Below are positions 27,005-36,150 of a stretch of 64,000 nt of DNA, piece by piece. This DNA comes from Arthrobacter oryzae. Lineage in GTDB: Bacteria; Actinomycetota; Actinomycetes; Actinomycetales; Micrococcaceae. The notes under the pieces are model-generated. The model had not been told where the DNA came from, searched no databases, and saw only the letters and a list, made by a program, of their open reading frames with translations. The translations under genes and the position numbers were made by a program. Location: assembly GCF_003634095.1 (NCBI RefSeq), contig NZ_RBIR01000001.1, positions 620,001-684,000 of the forward strand, in the 5' to 3' direction. Numbering within the stretch: the stretch's first letter is position 1; each line of letters opens with the position of its first letter.

Positions 27005-27853
27005 TCAGAGTCCGCTGTGGGTCGACCGGATCCAGGACAACTCGTAGGGGATGGACGTCGATAAATCCAGGTATTTCGCCGTTGGCGAGTCCTCGAAGGC
27101 GGAGATGATCCCGACAAGCTTCAGCACGCCGTTTTCGCTCCGCAGCACCGGCCCCCCGCTGTCACCATGGTTGGCGGATTTGGTGTGCGAGAAGGTGCAG
27201 AAACTCCAGCGCCCGGTGATGGACGGGCATGAACCAGAGGGGACGACTCTCGTGGACATCGCTTCGAGGGTGTTGGGCAGGCCCCGGGGGCAGCTCTGAC
27301 GGCTCAGGAACGGGTCGCTGAGACAGCCGTAGCCGGCCTGCACGACGCTGGTGTTCGCGGGTGCGCTCACTGTGGCCAGCGGGATCGGCGCTTCAGAAAC
27401 GCGATGTGCCAGATGAAGGACGCCAATGTCGTTCCTGAGCAAGGGCTCGTTGAACCCCGGATGGACAATTAGCCCTCCCCGCAGGACCGGGACCGGCACG
27501 GTGAATTGCCCTGGATGGGATCCGTAGTGGAACGTGACGTTCACGGTCCGCGGCGTTCCGCCGTTGTAATGAAGGCAGTGAGCGGCCGTGACCACCGCAT
27601 ATGAACTGATCAGCGCGCCGCTGCAAGTGGCCGTGACCCCATTTGGATAAACAAGCTGGATTCTCACGGCCCAGGGGTATTTGTTGGGGCTGAGGACGGT
27701 CCCGTTGTAGATGGCCTGGGCCGGCGGCGCGACGCCGATGAGGCCAGCGAAGACCAGGAGCATGGCCACCAGAGCCGCTCTCCATCGGGCATGCGGACGT
27801 GCAGTGGATGGCCCGCCGGCCGGGCCTTGGTACTGGATGTCGATCTCTGGCAT
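27005..27853 (-). CDS. Secreted trypsin-like serine protease
   Basis: The 282-residue precursor has a long n-region (1-24), a hydrophobic signal core and an AQA cleavage site near residue 47. The mature domain carries the S1 catalytic triad: His92 in VVTAAHC, Asp142 in NDIGVL and Ser232 in GDSGGP. Several Cys pairs fit extracellular disulfides. After cleavage the mature protein would start IYNGT, similar to chymotrypsin-type activation. The start ATG at 27853 has ggaga 5 nt upstream; a longer upstream frame is poor. It is transcribed alone and ends in a hairpin. Confidence 0.9.
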   Translation of the reverse strand: MPEIDIQYQGPAGGPSTARPHARWRAALVAMLLVFAGLIGVAPPAQAIYNGTVLSPNKYPWAVRIQLVYPNGVTATCSGALISSYAVVTAAHCLHYNGGTPRTVNVTFHYGSHPGQFTVPVPVLRGGLIVHPGFNEPLLRNDIGVLHLAHRVSEAPIPLATVSAPANTSVVQAGYGCLSDPFLSRQSCPRGLPNTLEAMSTRVVPSGSCPSITGRWSFCTFSHTKSANHGDSGGPVLRSENGVLKLVGIISAFEDSPTAKYLDLSTSIPYELSWIRSTHSGL

Positions 27854-28067
27854 GGGATTCTCCGTCAAACAGGTACGGACAATAGTCGGTCGGGGCCGCC
27901 GGCCCGGTTCGAAACAGCTCTGTGGACTGCCAACCACAGGCCATCACCTTGCGCCCGTTTCCTGCCCTCCGTCAAGCATGAGGACAACCGGCGGTGACCT
28001 GGGGCCCACCCTTCCCGCCAGAGGACTGGCTGACAAACCGGGGGCGGGTGCCGTGCGCACGGTGCTG

Positions 28068-28790
28068 CTAGCCGGGGACCCTGTATTCCTCGGCCGTGAG
28101 GTGCCAGATGGTGCCGGTAGTGCTGACTATCAGGGCGTACGTCCCCGGTGCCAAGGTGACGCCGATCGCCCCGGAGGAGGCCTTGAGCTGGGAAATAATG
28201 GTGAGGGCCGGACCTTTCGCGGGTTGTAGGTAGGCGACGGCCGGGCCGGTGAACGCGTACTCGATGTGGAGCTTGCCGGTGACCGTCACGACCGGCCCCG
28301 GGCGTTTAGTGCCGGAGGCCGCCGCAACCGTGACCCATTCCTTCGTCGGCGGCGGCGGGGCGGGGTTCGCCAGCGCGGTCATGGCCGTGACGGTGGCGGT
28401 AATGGTCCCAGTGACGGGAGCGGCCAGGACGATCACCGCTGCCACGAGAACGGCGGCCACCACGACGCTCGACGCCAGGCGCAGACCATGGCGCAGGGAA
28501 TTAGTCCCGGCCAGCGGCAGCGAGGCACCGTCGGCGGCATATTCGCCGGTGATCCGGAACAGGTCAATGAGCCACCAGATGCCGGCACCGCCGAGTGTCA
28601 ACAGTTTCAGGGTGCCGGTCACGGGCTGGCGGAGGTAGAACCGGTCCGCGCCGGTGAAACCCAGGAATAAAGCTAGCAGCCACGCGGTGCGCAACGAACG
28701 CCGCGGCGGCAGCCCGCGTCCGAAGGAGGGCGCGTACTGCTGGGTCGGGGGCACATCTTGATTTTGGACCGGCCAGCACGTGAAGTCCAT
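28068..28790 (-). CDS. TM2 domain membrane protein
   Basis: The 240-residue product has a polar N-terminus, then a TM2 domain at about 33-82: RTAWLLALFLGFTGADRFYL, a turn, then GIWWLIDLFRI. The DRF-type motif between the two helices is the family signature. A third membrane helix (about 105-130) is followed by a C-terminal extracytoplasmic domain of about 100 residues with a beta pattern (VVTVTGKLHIEYAFTG, YALIVSTTGTIWHL). Function is unknown. It lies between secreted and membrane genes, with no clear operon partner. Confidence 0.82.
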   Translation of the reverse strand: MDFTCWPVQNQDVPPTQQYAPSFGRGLPPRRSLRTAWLLALFLGFTGADRFYLRQPVTGTLKLLTLGGAGIWWLIDLFRITGEYAADGASLPLAGTNSLRHGLRLASSVVVAAVLVAAVIVLAAPVTGTITATVTAMTALANPAPPPPTKEWVTVAAASGTKRPGPVVTVTGKLHIEYAFTGPAVAYLQPAKGPALTIISQLKASSGAIGVTLAPGTYALIVSTTGTIWHLTAEEYRVPG

Positions 28791-28946
28791 GCCCCCGGCG
28801 GCCGGACTCGCCTGTCACCGGCCCGGGTCATCCCATGGTGGGCAGCGTTCGCGGTGATCGCCAGCAGTCCGCTCACGATCACCGCGCTCCCCCTCCATGG
28901 CACCGACGGGCAGAACGCCAGCTAGCCGGGATCCCGGAGCGGCCGT

Positions 28947-30044
28947 TTAATCGAGGGGGTCGCCGGGCTGCAGTTCGGGGGCGGGCAGCGGATCGCGGCC
29001 TGACCATGTCTTCAGGACCGTCCAGCCCACGGCGGTGATCGGCACGGCCAGCAGCGCCCCAACGATGCCGGCGAGCATGGTGCCGGCGGCGAGGACAAGC
29101 AGGATCGCCAGCCCGTGGATGCTGAGCACTTTGCCCATCAGTACCGGCTGCAGGAAGTGGTGCTCGAGCTGGTTCACTCCAATCACCACGGCGAGGACGA
29201 TGAGCGCCTGGATGGGGCCGTTCGAGATCAGTGCGACGGCGATCGCGAGGGTGCCGGCGACGGTGGCGCCGACGATCGGGATGAATCCGCCCATGAAGAT
29301 GAACACACCCAGAGGCAGGGCCAACGGGACTCCCAAGATGGCGAGCGTGACCCCTACGACCAGGCCGTCGATTGCTGCGACGATCGCGGTGCCGCGCACG
29401 TAACCGCCCAGGACAACGGTGCTCCGGTCCGCCGCAAGGCGTGCCTTGGCGCGATGGTCCGCAGGCAGGAAGCCGATCAGGAAGTTCCTGATCTCAGTGC
29501 CGTCCTTGAGGAAGAAGAACAGGGTGACGGCCATCAGGACCGCGCCGGCAAAGATTTCTCCCACGGTGCGCGCCCCCGTGAGTGCCTCCGCACCGAAGGA
29601 GCTGGAGGTCAGGAACACCCGCACTGAGTCGACGGCGTCGGTGATCTGCTTGTCGCTAACGGGAACAGGACCGTTGTTTAGGAAAGAGTGCAGCTGGTCA
29701 ATCCCGGTGGCGGCGCGGGCTGATAGCTCAGCCCACTGGTTGCGGACCAGGAACACGATGCCGGTGACAATGCCGCCCACGACGACGAGGATGGCAACGA
29801 ACGAAGCAACGACGGCGAGGGCACGCGGCCACGAGCGCCCCGTAAGCCAACGGACCAGCGGAGAAATCGCGGCGGCCAGGATGACGGCAATCAGGACGGG
29901 GATGATGACGAGCGGGACGCGGGTCGCGGTCCAGACGATGGACCACGCGAGGGCGGCCACCGCGAGGGTCTGGACCGAGCGGATGCTGGCGCGGCCGAGG
30001 CCGTCGGACCATATGGCCGCGATACCAGTGCGGGGTTCTGTCAT
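28947..30044 (-). CDS. AI-2E family transporter (PerM-like)
   Basis: The 365-residue product is a polytopic membrane protein of the AI-2E/UPF0118 family. It has two N-terminal helices, a soluble linker with the amphipathic segment around 120-165, and a C-terminal bundle containing the conserved FFFLKDGTEIRNFL, LGGYVRGTAIVAAIDG and GGFIPIVGATVAG motifs, then HHFLQPVLMGKVLSIHGLAI. Some family members are transporters for autoinducer-2 or Na+/H+ antiporters; the substrate here is unknown. The ATG at 30044 is preceded by gagagatcc, a moderate ribosome site. Confidence 0.9.
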   Translation of the reverse strand: MTEPRTGIAAIWSDGLGRASIRSVQTLAVAALAWSIVWTATRVPLVIIPVLIAVILAAAISPLVRWLTGRSWPRALAVVASFVAILVVVGGIVTGIVFLVRNQWAELSARAATGIDQLHSFLNNGPVPVSDKQITDAVDSVRVFLTSSSFGAEALTGARTVGEIFAGAVLMAVTLFFFLKDGTEIRNFLIGFLPADHRAKARLAADRSTVVLGGYVRGTAIVAAIDGLVVGVTLAILGVPLALPLGVFIFMGGFIPIVGATVAGTLAIAVALISNGPIQALIVLAVVIGVNQLEHHFLQPVLMGKVLSIHGLAILLVLAAGTMLAGIVGALLAVPITAVGWTVLKTWSGRDPLPAPELQPGDPLD

Positions 30045-30108
30045 GGTGGATCTCTCTTTCGCAGCTCTGAGGTGTGCCTGAAAGTCATTCTTCCCGGTTC
30101 CTGGCCCG

Positions 30109-30151
30109 GGACACGACAAGGGCGGCGGGTTTGATCCCGCCGCCCGTGTCC
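30109..30151 (-). terminator. Strong GC hairpin after CYTH/CHAD gene
   Basis: gggcggcggg (30120-30129) pairs perfectly with cccgccgccc (30136-30145) around a 6-nt loop. An outer ggacac/gtgtcc pair extends the stem. It lies 64 nt beyond the CYTH/CHAD stop and before the AI-2E gene. Confidence 0.75.
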
Positions 30152-30214
30152 GGCACCGCCACCCTTGTCCGCCAACGCGGCCGACGGGCCGCTCAACGAA
30201 ACGCGGCCACGTAA

Positions 30215-31735
30215 CTATTTCCAGTCCAGGGGACGCGGCCTGGCGTTCTGCCACACGTCGTAGAACCGGGCACGGGCCTCCTCGCCCCGTTGCTGCTCCT
30301 GGGCATGCAGGCGCCCGTAGCTAAAAGCGCTGCCCCCGCCCGCCGCGGAATCTGCCGCCAGTTTGAGCAGGGTTTCCCGGATGACGACGCTGTCGTGGAA
30401 GTCTCCGAGTACCTCCTGGATGCCCTCGGCGGCTCGCGCCAGGGCGGTTGCCTGCTTGCCGAATATCGGGGTCGCCGCTTCGGCGGCATACCGCAGTCGC
30501 TTGGCCGACTTCCGGACTTCATGCAGTGCGGCGTCCTGCGGCCCGCTCCCGCTGGCGCTGTCCACGGCCCGGACTGCCTTCTTCAGGCGCTTTTGCTGAG
30601 CCGACACGAGCTTGCCGACCGTTCGCACCGCCTTCTTCCCGGCAGGGTCCGTGAAGGGAGGATCCGCGAGGAACGAGTCCAGGGCATCCAGCAGCCGGAA
30701 GTAGCGCTCACTGTCCAGCGCCGCCAACCCTGCAGCCCTGGCGGGGCGATAGATGCCGTCCAGATGCTCCTCGATTTGTTGCGCGACAGGACCCATCAGC
30801 AGTTCCGGCGGTTCGGCGCTGATCATCTCGTTCAGCCGGGTCCGGATGACCTCCGTGTCGCGCGCCTCACCCACCGTGCCGGCCAGCCATTGGAGCTCGG
30901 CCCGCAAGAACTGCGTGGATGGGGCGTCCAGGAGCTTCCGGAAGGTGGCAAGGGCCGACCGTAACCGGCGCGCGGCCACCCGGAGCTGGTGCACGGCGTC
31001 CGGGGCATCGATGCGGACGCCCGGGTCATGCGTTTTCAGGGCCCGAATTTGTTGGAATGTGTACGCCAGCACAAGATCCGAGGCCGGTCCCCGCCGCCTC
31101 GGCTTGGGTGCCTGCACGGCATCGCCCGGATAATCGGAACCAAGCGCTTTTGCCAGCTTGGACGGCAGGGACGCGATCGGAACCCCGGCTGCGGCGAACT
31201 GTGCGTCGGCGTCTTTGAGCAGCTTTCTGTCGCCCTCGACCAGCTCAATCTCCCATTCCCGCCACCGCTCCGGTTCCCCCGGGGCCAGGAGGTTTTGCGC
31301 CTCCACGCGGTCGTCGCTGAACTGGGCCAGGATTGCACCGTGTCCGTCGTACAAGGGAATCGAGCTGCGGAGGGTTCTGATGCGGGCGACAGGCTGCAGG
31401 GTGCGGCCGCGGACGTGGACCAGCACGTGCTGACGTAGCCGCTCAGGCACTGAGTCCTGGTCGCTTCCGAGCGGCTCCACTATTTCCTGCCGTTCCTCGG
31501 CAGCGACCGGCAGCTTCAGGTGCCAGCCGGCATCCAGACCTCCGGTCCGGCGCCGCAGCGTGATCCGCTGCGCTGCCAGCGCCAGCGTGTCGGTATCAAA
31601 GTAGACCGCGTCCAGGTGTTCATTGGCGGGATCCCCGATGCGGTCCACCCCTTGGATCGATGCCAGCCGGGGAAGCGCCTCGGAGTCCGCCGGGCTGTAC
31701 TTGCGTTCCACCTCGATCGCATCCAATCCGGCCAT
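30215..31735 (-). CDS. CYTH and CHAD domain protein
   Basis: The 506-residue product starts at ATG 31735. The CYTH domain (about 5-200) has the EVERK signature (Glu8, Glu10, Lys12), VYFDT and RITLRRRTGG segments, typical of triphosphate-tunnel enzymes that bind or hydrolyse inorganic triphosphate. The CHAD domain (about 220-500) contains two His-rich helices, AVHQLRVAARRLRSALATFRK and HEVRKSAKRLRYAAE, whose conserved His and Arg/Lys residues bind polyphosphate. Together they suggest a role in polyphosphate metabolism or granule association (family knowledge). It is followed by a strong hairpin. Confidence 0.93.
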   Translation of the reverse strand: MAGLDAIEVERKYSPADSEALPRLASIQGVDRIGDPANEHLDAVYFDTDTLALAAQRITLRRRTGGLDAGWHLKLPVAAEERQEIVEPLGSDQDSVPERLRQHVLVHVRGRTLQPVARIRTLRSSIPLYDGHGAILAQFSDDRVEAQNLLAPGEPERWREWEIELVEGDRKLLKDADAQFAAAGVPIASLPSKLAKALGSDYPGDAVQAPKPRRRGPASDLVLAYTFQQIRALKTHDPGVRIDAPDAVHQLRVAARRLRSALATFRKLLDAPSTQFLRAELQWLAGTVGEARDTEVIRTRLNEMISAEPPELLMGPVAQQIEEHLDGIYRPARAAGLAALDSERYFRLLDALDSFLADPPFTDPAGKKAVRTVGKLVSAQQKRLKKAVRAVDSASGSGPQDAALHEVRKSAKRLRYAAEAATPIFGKQATALARAAEGIQEVLGDFHDSVVIRETLLKLAADSAAGGGSAFSYGRLHAQEQQRGEEARARFYDVWQNARPRPLDWK

Positions 31736-31866
31736 ATTCCATTTTAGAAACGGCTGCCCCGCCCGGCACGTGCCCAAAGCCCCTAATAGGCGACTGGAAG
31801 AGGCCTCCGACGCCGGCACCACCGGGATACGCGTGCCCGTGCGGGGCTGTCCGCCGTGGAAGTGGC

Positions 31867-31901
31867 GAAGCCCCGGTCAAATAGCGGTTGACCGGAGCTT
31901 C
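31867..31901 (-). terminator. Hairpin downstream of phosphoesterase gene
   Basis: gaagccccggtcaa (31867-31880) and ttgaccggagcttc (31888-31901) form a 14-bp stem with one mismatch and a 7-nt loop. The hairpin sits between the phosphoesterase stop (31987) and the CYTH/CHAD start. Confidence 0.65.
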
Positions 31902-31986
31902 GGGACCATTATGGACAGGACTTCCTGTGTGTTGGCCGAAAGGCTGTGGATCGGCCTCGCCCATGGCGTCACTAGGGGCAGCGGTG

Positions 31987-33048
31987 CTACCGGTTAAGCA
32001 TTTCACTCATCAGTGGCGCGTCGCGGACGTTGTCGGTCAGGGGCGCCAGCCCCCACATGTCTTCGATCGTGTGCAGCAGCGAGTAATGCGAATAGGCGGC
32101 ATGGGATGTAAAGCCCTTTCGGGCTGCGGGGCCTGCAAAAACCGTGGCCACCCGGTTGTCATCGTCGCTTCCTTCGTCCCACGTGACCACCAGCAGGGAA
32201 TTCTGCGTCGTGAAGGCCGGCGACCCGAGGATCCTCGGCACTACCCTGGACAGCCAGTCGTCCCCTGTGCCGATGGAACAGTTGTGCGTGTCGTTGCACA
32301 TGTTGGGGCTGATGAAGGCGTAATCCGGGAGCGAGGTGGCGGACTGCAGATCCTGGTCCAGCCGGTCGAAGGGCACAACGTGATCCGCGCACGACGTCTT
32401 GTCGCCCGTGACCGACGGGTAGTACATAAACGGGTTGTGCTTCACGGCATACGCACCGTGGTCCCGCGCAACACAGGGTTCAGGCATGCTCTCCGCGTAC
32501 ATCTTCCACGTCCGGCCGGACTGCGTGATCTCATCGGCGATAGACCGCACTTCGGCGGTGCAGGATCTCGGTTTGCAGTCGCTGGTAATCCCGGCGTTCG
32601 TTCCGCTCGTCAGGGCGAGATAGTTCGGCAGGCTCGGGTGCATGATCGCCTGGTAATTAGCGGCCAGCGAGTATTCCGCCGCGAGTTGGTTGAAATACCC
32701 GGCCTCGGTTGCGCCGAGGATCTCCGAGGCCGGCTTGTTTTCCAGGACGATGACCACAACGTGCTGGACGCCGGGGCTCCCAGGCGTCGCGGACGACGGG
32801 TGCGGGGCGGGCTGCGCGAAATACGGTGACGACGGCGGCGCGGTGCCGGCCGGAGGGGTGTCCTGGCCACTCGGCGCCGGCACAGACCCGGTAGCTGCAG
32901 ACCCGGTAGGTGCAGTCTCGGTAGGTGCAGTCTCGGTAGGCGCAGACCCGGTTGGCGCGGGCGGTCCCGGTTGCACCGGGGTGCAACCTACCAGCAACAA
33001 GGCCAGCGCCAAGCCGCCGGCCAAACAGCCTCGGCCGATCCGCCTCAT
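31987..33048 (-). CDS. Lipoprotein phosphoesterase (acid phosphatase-like, PF04185 type)
   Basis: The 353-residue product has a lipoprotein signal with LLVGC and acceptor Cys22. A Pro/Thr/Ser linker contains TAPTE repeats (about 33-56). The catalytic domain belongs to the alkaline-phosphatase superfamily phosphoesterases: HVVVIVLENKP opens it, MHPSLPNYLALTSG holds the nucleophile region, and LLVVTWDEGSDDD and GFTSHAAYSHYSLLHTIEDM complete the metal site. It may release phosphate from organic esters at the cell surface. ATG 33048 follows TAGCAT by 6 nt. Confidence 0.88.
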   Translation of the reverse strand: MRRIGRGCLAGGLALALLLVGCTPVQPGPPAPTGSAPTETAPTETAPTGSAATGSVPAPSGQDTPPAGTAPPSSPYFAQPAPHPSSATPGSPGVQHVVVIVLENKPASEILGATEAGYFNQLAAEYSLAANYQAIMHPSLPNYLALTSGTNAGITSDCKPRSCTAEVRSIADEITQSGRTWKMYAESMPEPCVARDHGAYAVKHNPFMYYPSVTGDKTSCADHVVPFDRLDQDLQSATSLPDYAFISPNMCNDTHNCSIGTGDDWLSRVVPRILGSPAFTTQNSLLVVTWDEGSDDDNRVATVFAGPAARKGFTSHAAYSHYSLLHTIEDMWGLAPLTDNVRDAPLMSEMLNR

Positions 33049-33054
33049 CGGATC

Positions 33055-33060
33055 ATGCTA
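33055..33060 (-). promoter_or_regulatory. Candidate -10 TAGCAT of phosphoesterase gene (leaderless)
   Basis: Read on the minus strand, TAGCAT is followed by gatccg and the ATG at 33048. Confidence 0.5.
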
Positions 33061-33125
33061 ACGGCCCGTGATACTGCCGCCAAGGGCGTCCGGAAGGCCG
33101 GCGCCGCCGGGGTCTCAGGCCCCGC

Positions 33126-35351
33126 TCAGGGTCCGGCCGGACGCTCTTGCAGCGGGTCCCGGTGCAGCGCATTCCGCACGGTGCCCAGCAGGGACCGGAA
33201 CCGCTCGTTGTCCGGCAGGTCATCGATCAGCACCACGCCCTCGGGACCGGCCAGCGGGATGCGCCAGTTGGGGTACTCGGTGCTGGTGCCGGGCTGGTTC
33301 TGGGTCCTGGTCTCCCCTACGGCGTCAACAAGCGCAACGCCCAGCAGCACGGAAGGGGCAAGCGCCGTGTAGGCGTACAGCGCCTCAACCGTGGACCAGA
33401 CGTCCGTGTCGCCCAAGCCGTCCGCGCCCCCCAAGAGACCACGGGCCCGGACCTGGCCGAGCACGCCCTCCTGCTCGGCTGCAGCCTCGGCGCGTTCTTC
33501 AGCCACCGGCCGCCGCAGCAGCCCCAATGACTCGCGCAGGGTGACGTGCTCGCCGGCGAGGTAACCCGCCGTCGGGGGCAGATCGTGGGTGTTGACGCTG
33601 GTCAGGCATTGCTCACGGTAGTACTCCGGCGGGATCGGGCCGTCGGCGTCGTGCTCGAACCAGAGGATCGAGGTGCCGAGGATTCCCCGCTCGGCCAGGT
33701 AGTCGCGGACCCAGGGCTCGAACACGCCCAGGTCCTCGCCGATCACGATCGCGCCCGCCCGCTGCGCCTCCAGCGCCAGGATGCCGATGAGGGCCTCATG
33801 GTCGTAATAGACATAGGTGCCGCTCTCCGGCCCGGCCCCTTCGGGGATCCACCAGAGCCGGAACAGGCCCAGGATGTGGTCCACGCGGATGCCGCCAGCG
33901 TGGCGCAGCACGGTCCGGAGCATGTCGCGGTAGGCCGCATAGCCGGATTCCGCCAGACGGCCAGGATGCCATGGCGGCTGGGACCAGTTCTGGCCCTGCT
34001 GGTTGAACATGTCCGGCGGCGCACCGACGCTAACGCCACGGGCAAGGACTCCGGCCAGCGTCCAGGCGTCGGCGCCGCCCGGTTTCACGCCCACCGCAAG
34101 GTCGTGGACGACGCCGATTGCCATCCCGGCCTGACGAGTCGACCGCTGTGCCGACTCGAGCTGCACGTCGCAGAGCCACTGGAGCCAGCGGTAGAACTCG
34201 ATCCGGCCCGAGAGCCTGGACCGCTGCTCCACGCAGTAGGGCGTGGACGGGGCCGCCGCCGCCCCGGTCCAGTCGGGGGAAGACGGCGGCAGCTGTTCGG
34301 CGAGCGCGCACCACAACGCAAAGTCCTCGAGCCCCTGCCCCTGCTCGGCGCAGAAGTCGGCGAACTGCCGGCTCCGGGCCGGACCCCGGCGGACACTGAA
34401 CACGAGTTCAAGGGCGGCCAGCTTCGCGGCGTAGCTAGCGTTGCGGTCCAGCAGATCCGGGGACCGGTTGGCCGCCTTTGCGCCCTCAGCCAGGCGTATG
34501 ACCTCGGCCTGGCTGGCGGCGTCCAGGTAACCGTACTCCGGGATTTCCTCCACCCGCAGGTAGAGCGGGCTGAAGAAGCGCCGCGTGGTGGGCAGGTACG
34601 GTGAGTCCTCCACGGGCGGGGCCGGTTCGGCGGCATGTAGCGGATTGACCAGGACGAAGCCGGCTCCCTGCTCGCCCGCGACCGCGGCGAGGTCGGTGAG
34701 GTCTGCAAAATCACCGATTCCCCAGGACCGGGACGACCGAACGGAATAGAGCTGGGCCGTCAGTCCCCAGCTGCGGTGTCCCGCCAGCCGGGTCGTCGTG
34801 CTGAGCCGGGCCGGTGTGACAACCAGCGCACACTGCGCCAGGGTGCCGTCGGCGTCCGCCATCAGGGTGTGCCAGCCGAGGCCGAGGTGGCCGGGGATGG
34901 CAAACGTGGCGCGACCGGTGAGAACGCCGTCGACGTCGACCGGCTGATCCCAGTTCTCGTGTTGCGCGGCCTCATGCCGGCTGCCGTCCTCCGCGTCAAT
35001 CCACACACGGACGTCACTTCCGTGCGGGACATGGACGTCCACGTGGATATCCTGTCCCTCCCTCAGTACCAGGACCGGGGGGAGGATGCGCCGCCACGGC
35101 GCGAGGCGGGACTCCGCCAGGGAGCGTTGCTGCTCCTGGGGCCCGGAGGCCGGGACGCCCAGGGCCGCCAGGACGGCCCGGAGCGTGCCGGCCGCGACCG
35201 AGCGCTCTACTCCATCCCAGCCCCAGTAACTGGTGCCCACGCCATGTGCCGCGGCAAGCTCACACAGGAGCGCATCTGCCGGTTCGCTGTCCGTGGCGCT
35301 GTCGGGATTCGCGGGGTAACCGGGGTTCTCGTGCTGCGTGGGGTCCGCCAT
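33126..35351 (-). CDS. malQ: 4-alpha-glucanotransferase MalQ
   Basis: MalQ (amylomaltase, GH77) transfers alpha-1,4-glucan segments and works on maltodextrins and glycogen products. The 741-residue protein has the actinobacterial N-terminal extension (about 1-190), then the catalytic barrel with SWGLTAQLYSVRSSRSWGIGDF, NPLHA, GIRVDHILGLFRLWWIPEG (nucleophile Asp in RVDH), VIGEDLGVFEPWVRDYL (acid/base Glu in GEDLG) and the VNTHDLPPTAG motif. The ATG at 35351 lies 6 nt after TAGAGT, whose first three bases are the stop codon of the hemerythrin gene. The glycogen genes glgA/glgC lie 12 kb away. Confidence 0.94.
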   Translation of the reverse strand: MADPTQHENPGYPANPDSATDSEPADALLCELAAAHGVGTSYWGWDGVERSVAAGTLRAVLAALGVPASGPQEQQRSLAESRLAPWRRILPPVLVLREGQDIHVDVHVPHGSDVRVWIDAEDGSRHEAAQHENWDQPVDVDGVLTGRATFAIPGHLGLGWHTLMADADGTLAQCALVVTPARLSTTTRLAGHRSWGLTAQLYSVRSSRSWGIGDFADLTDLAAVAGEQGAGFVLVNPLHAAEPAPPVEDSPYLPTTRRFFSPLYLRVEEIPEYGYLDAASQAEVIRLAEGAKAANRSPDLLDRNASYAAKLAALELVFSVRRGPARSRQFADFCAEQGQGLEDFALWCALAEQLPPSSPDWTGAAAAPSTPYCVEQRSRLSGRIEFYRWLQWLCDVQLESAQRSTRQAGMAIGVVHDLAVGVKPGGADAWTLAGVLARGVSVGAPPDMFNQQGQNWSQPPWHPGRLAESGYAAYRDMLRTVLRHAGGIRVDHILGLFRLWWIPEGAGPESGTYVYYDHEALIGILALEAQRAGAIVIGEDLGVFEPWVRDYLAERGILGTSILWFEHDADGPIPPEYYREQCLTSVNTHDLPPTAGYLAGEHVTLRESLGLLRRPVAEERAEAAAEQEGVLGQVRARGLLGGADGLGDTDVWSTVEALYAYTALAPSVLLGVALVDAVGETRTQNQPGTSTEYPNWRIPLAGPEGVVLIDDLPDNERFRSLLGTVRNALHRDPLQERPAGP

Positions 35352-35357
35352 GGGCCC

Positions 35358-35363
35358 ACTCTA
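35358..35363 (-). promoter_or_regulatory. Candidate -10 TAGAGT of malQ, overlapping hemerythrin stop
   Basis: On the minus strand TAGAGT precedes the malQ ATG by 6 nt. The stop codon TAG of the hemerythrin gene is the first half of the hexamer. Confidence 0.5.
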
Positions 35364-35927
35364 GACGCTGGACCCGCGGTCCGCGCCCCCTCCATGAATG
35401 TGGGATTCGCCTACTAGTTCTTCGAGCCCCTCCACCGCGGAGGCAAGCGACAGGTCCGGGTGCCCCGCCAGGAATGGCAGCAGGATCTGGTCTTCCGTCT
35501 GGAGGTGCATCGCGACAAGGGCCCGCAGGGCGCCGGCCGCGACGGCGGCGTCCACGCCACGGGATCCGCGCAGTTGCTCGATCATGCCGGCGATGCCCTG
35601 ATGCTCGGCGACCAGGGCCGTCACGAGCAGCCGGGCCTCCGGCGTGCGGCCCGCTCCCTCGTACAACCGGCCTTCTTCGGCGAGCGCATGCGGGACGAGG
35701 TCCGTTTCACACCACTCCACCAGGACCTCGTGGGCGTCATGTTCGGCCACGGCGTTACCTGCCATTACCGCGCCGGAGAGCGCAGCGGCCAAGGCGCCCA
35801 GCCGTTTGAGCATCCCCGCGTGGTGCTGTCGCAACGCTTCGAGGGCCCGGACGTCATCGTCCGCGCCCCCGGGCGGCGTATTCAATGCCGTGGCGGTGGC
35901 GTCTTCGGTGGCGTCCGGGCTGTCCAT
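35361..35927 (-). CDS. Hemerythrin-like (HHE) domain protein
   Basis: The 188-residue product has an acidic disordered start (1-25) and then a four-helix hemerythrin domain. Candidate di-iron ligands are His36 (RQHHAGM), His80 and Glu84 (VPHALAEEG), His109 (AEHQG), His141 and Glu145 (MHLQTEDQILLPFL). Such proteins bind oxygen or sense redox and iron, or protect against reactive oxygen or nitrogen species. The start ATG at 35927 has a good ribosome site (caggag). A TAACGT -10 (35980-35985) and a DevR-type box (36009-36022) lie upstream, tying it to the two-component system at 53-56 kb. It may read through into malQ. Confidence 0.9.
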   Translation of the reverse strand: MDSPDATEDATATALNTPPGGADDDVRALEALRQHHAGMLKRLGALAAALSGAVMAGNAVAEHDAHEVLVEWCETDLVPHALAEEGRLYEGAGRTPEARLLVTALVAEHQGIAGMIEQLRGSRGVDAAVAAGALRALVAMHLQTEDQILLPFLAGHPDLSLASAVEGLEELVGESHIHGGGADRGSSV

Positions 35928-35979
35928 GATGACTCCTGCATGATGACTGTTGGCTGCGCAGGACTGAGGTTCCCTTCCT

Positions 35980-35985
35980 ACGTTA
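35980..35985 (-). promoter_or_regulatory. Candidate -10 TAACGT of hemerythrin gene
   Basis: Minus-strand TAACGT, with predicted start near 35973 and a leader of about 46 nt containing the ribosome site. A palindromic box is centred 30.5 nt upstream. Confidence 0.55.
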
Positions 35986-36008
35986 CGGGCACCGGTCACC
36001 GGGCGGAC

Positions 36009-36022
36009 GGGACTTTCGGCCC
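36009..36022. promoter_or_regulatory. DevR/DosR-type box upstream of hemerythrin gene
   Basis: The 14-mer GGGACTTTCGGCCC matches the half-sites of the mycobacterial DosR box core GGGACTNNNGTCCC except for T/G at one position of the right half. Its centre is 30.5 nt upstream of the -10 TAACGT, the same spacing as the boxes of the two PPOX genes. Confidence 0.6.
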
Positions 36023-36136
36023 GGTGACCCGAGCAGGTGGGTGGATCCCCCCGAGGCTCCCCCGGCGCCGCCGCCGGGGTCCGGTCTGCGGCGGTTTCGC
36101 GGCGGCCCGGTTTAGGCGCGGCCCCGGCCCCCGCGC

Positions 36137-36142
36137 TAGCCT
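36137..36142 (+). promoter_or_regulatory. Candidate -10 TAGCCT of DksA-like gene
   Basis: TAGCCT is followed by 8 nt and the ATG at 36151. Confidence 0.5.
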
Positions 36143-36150
36143 TGCAGCCT

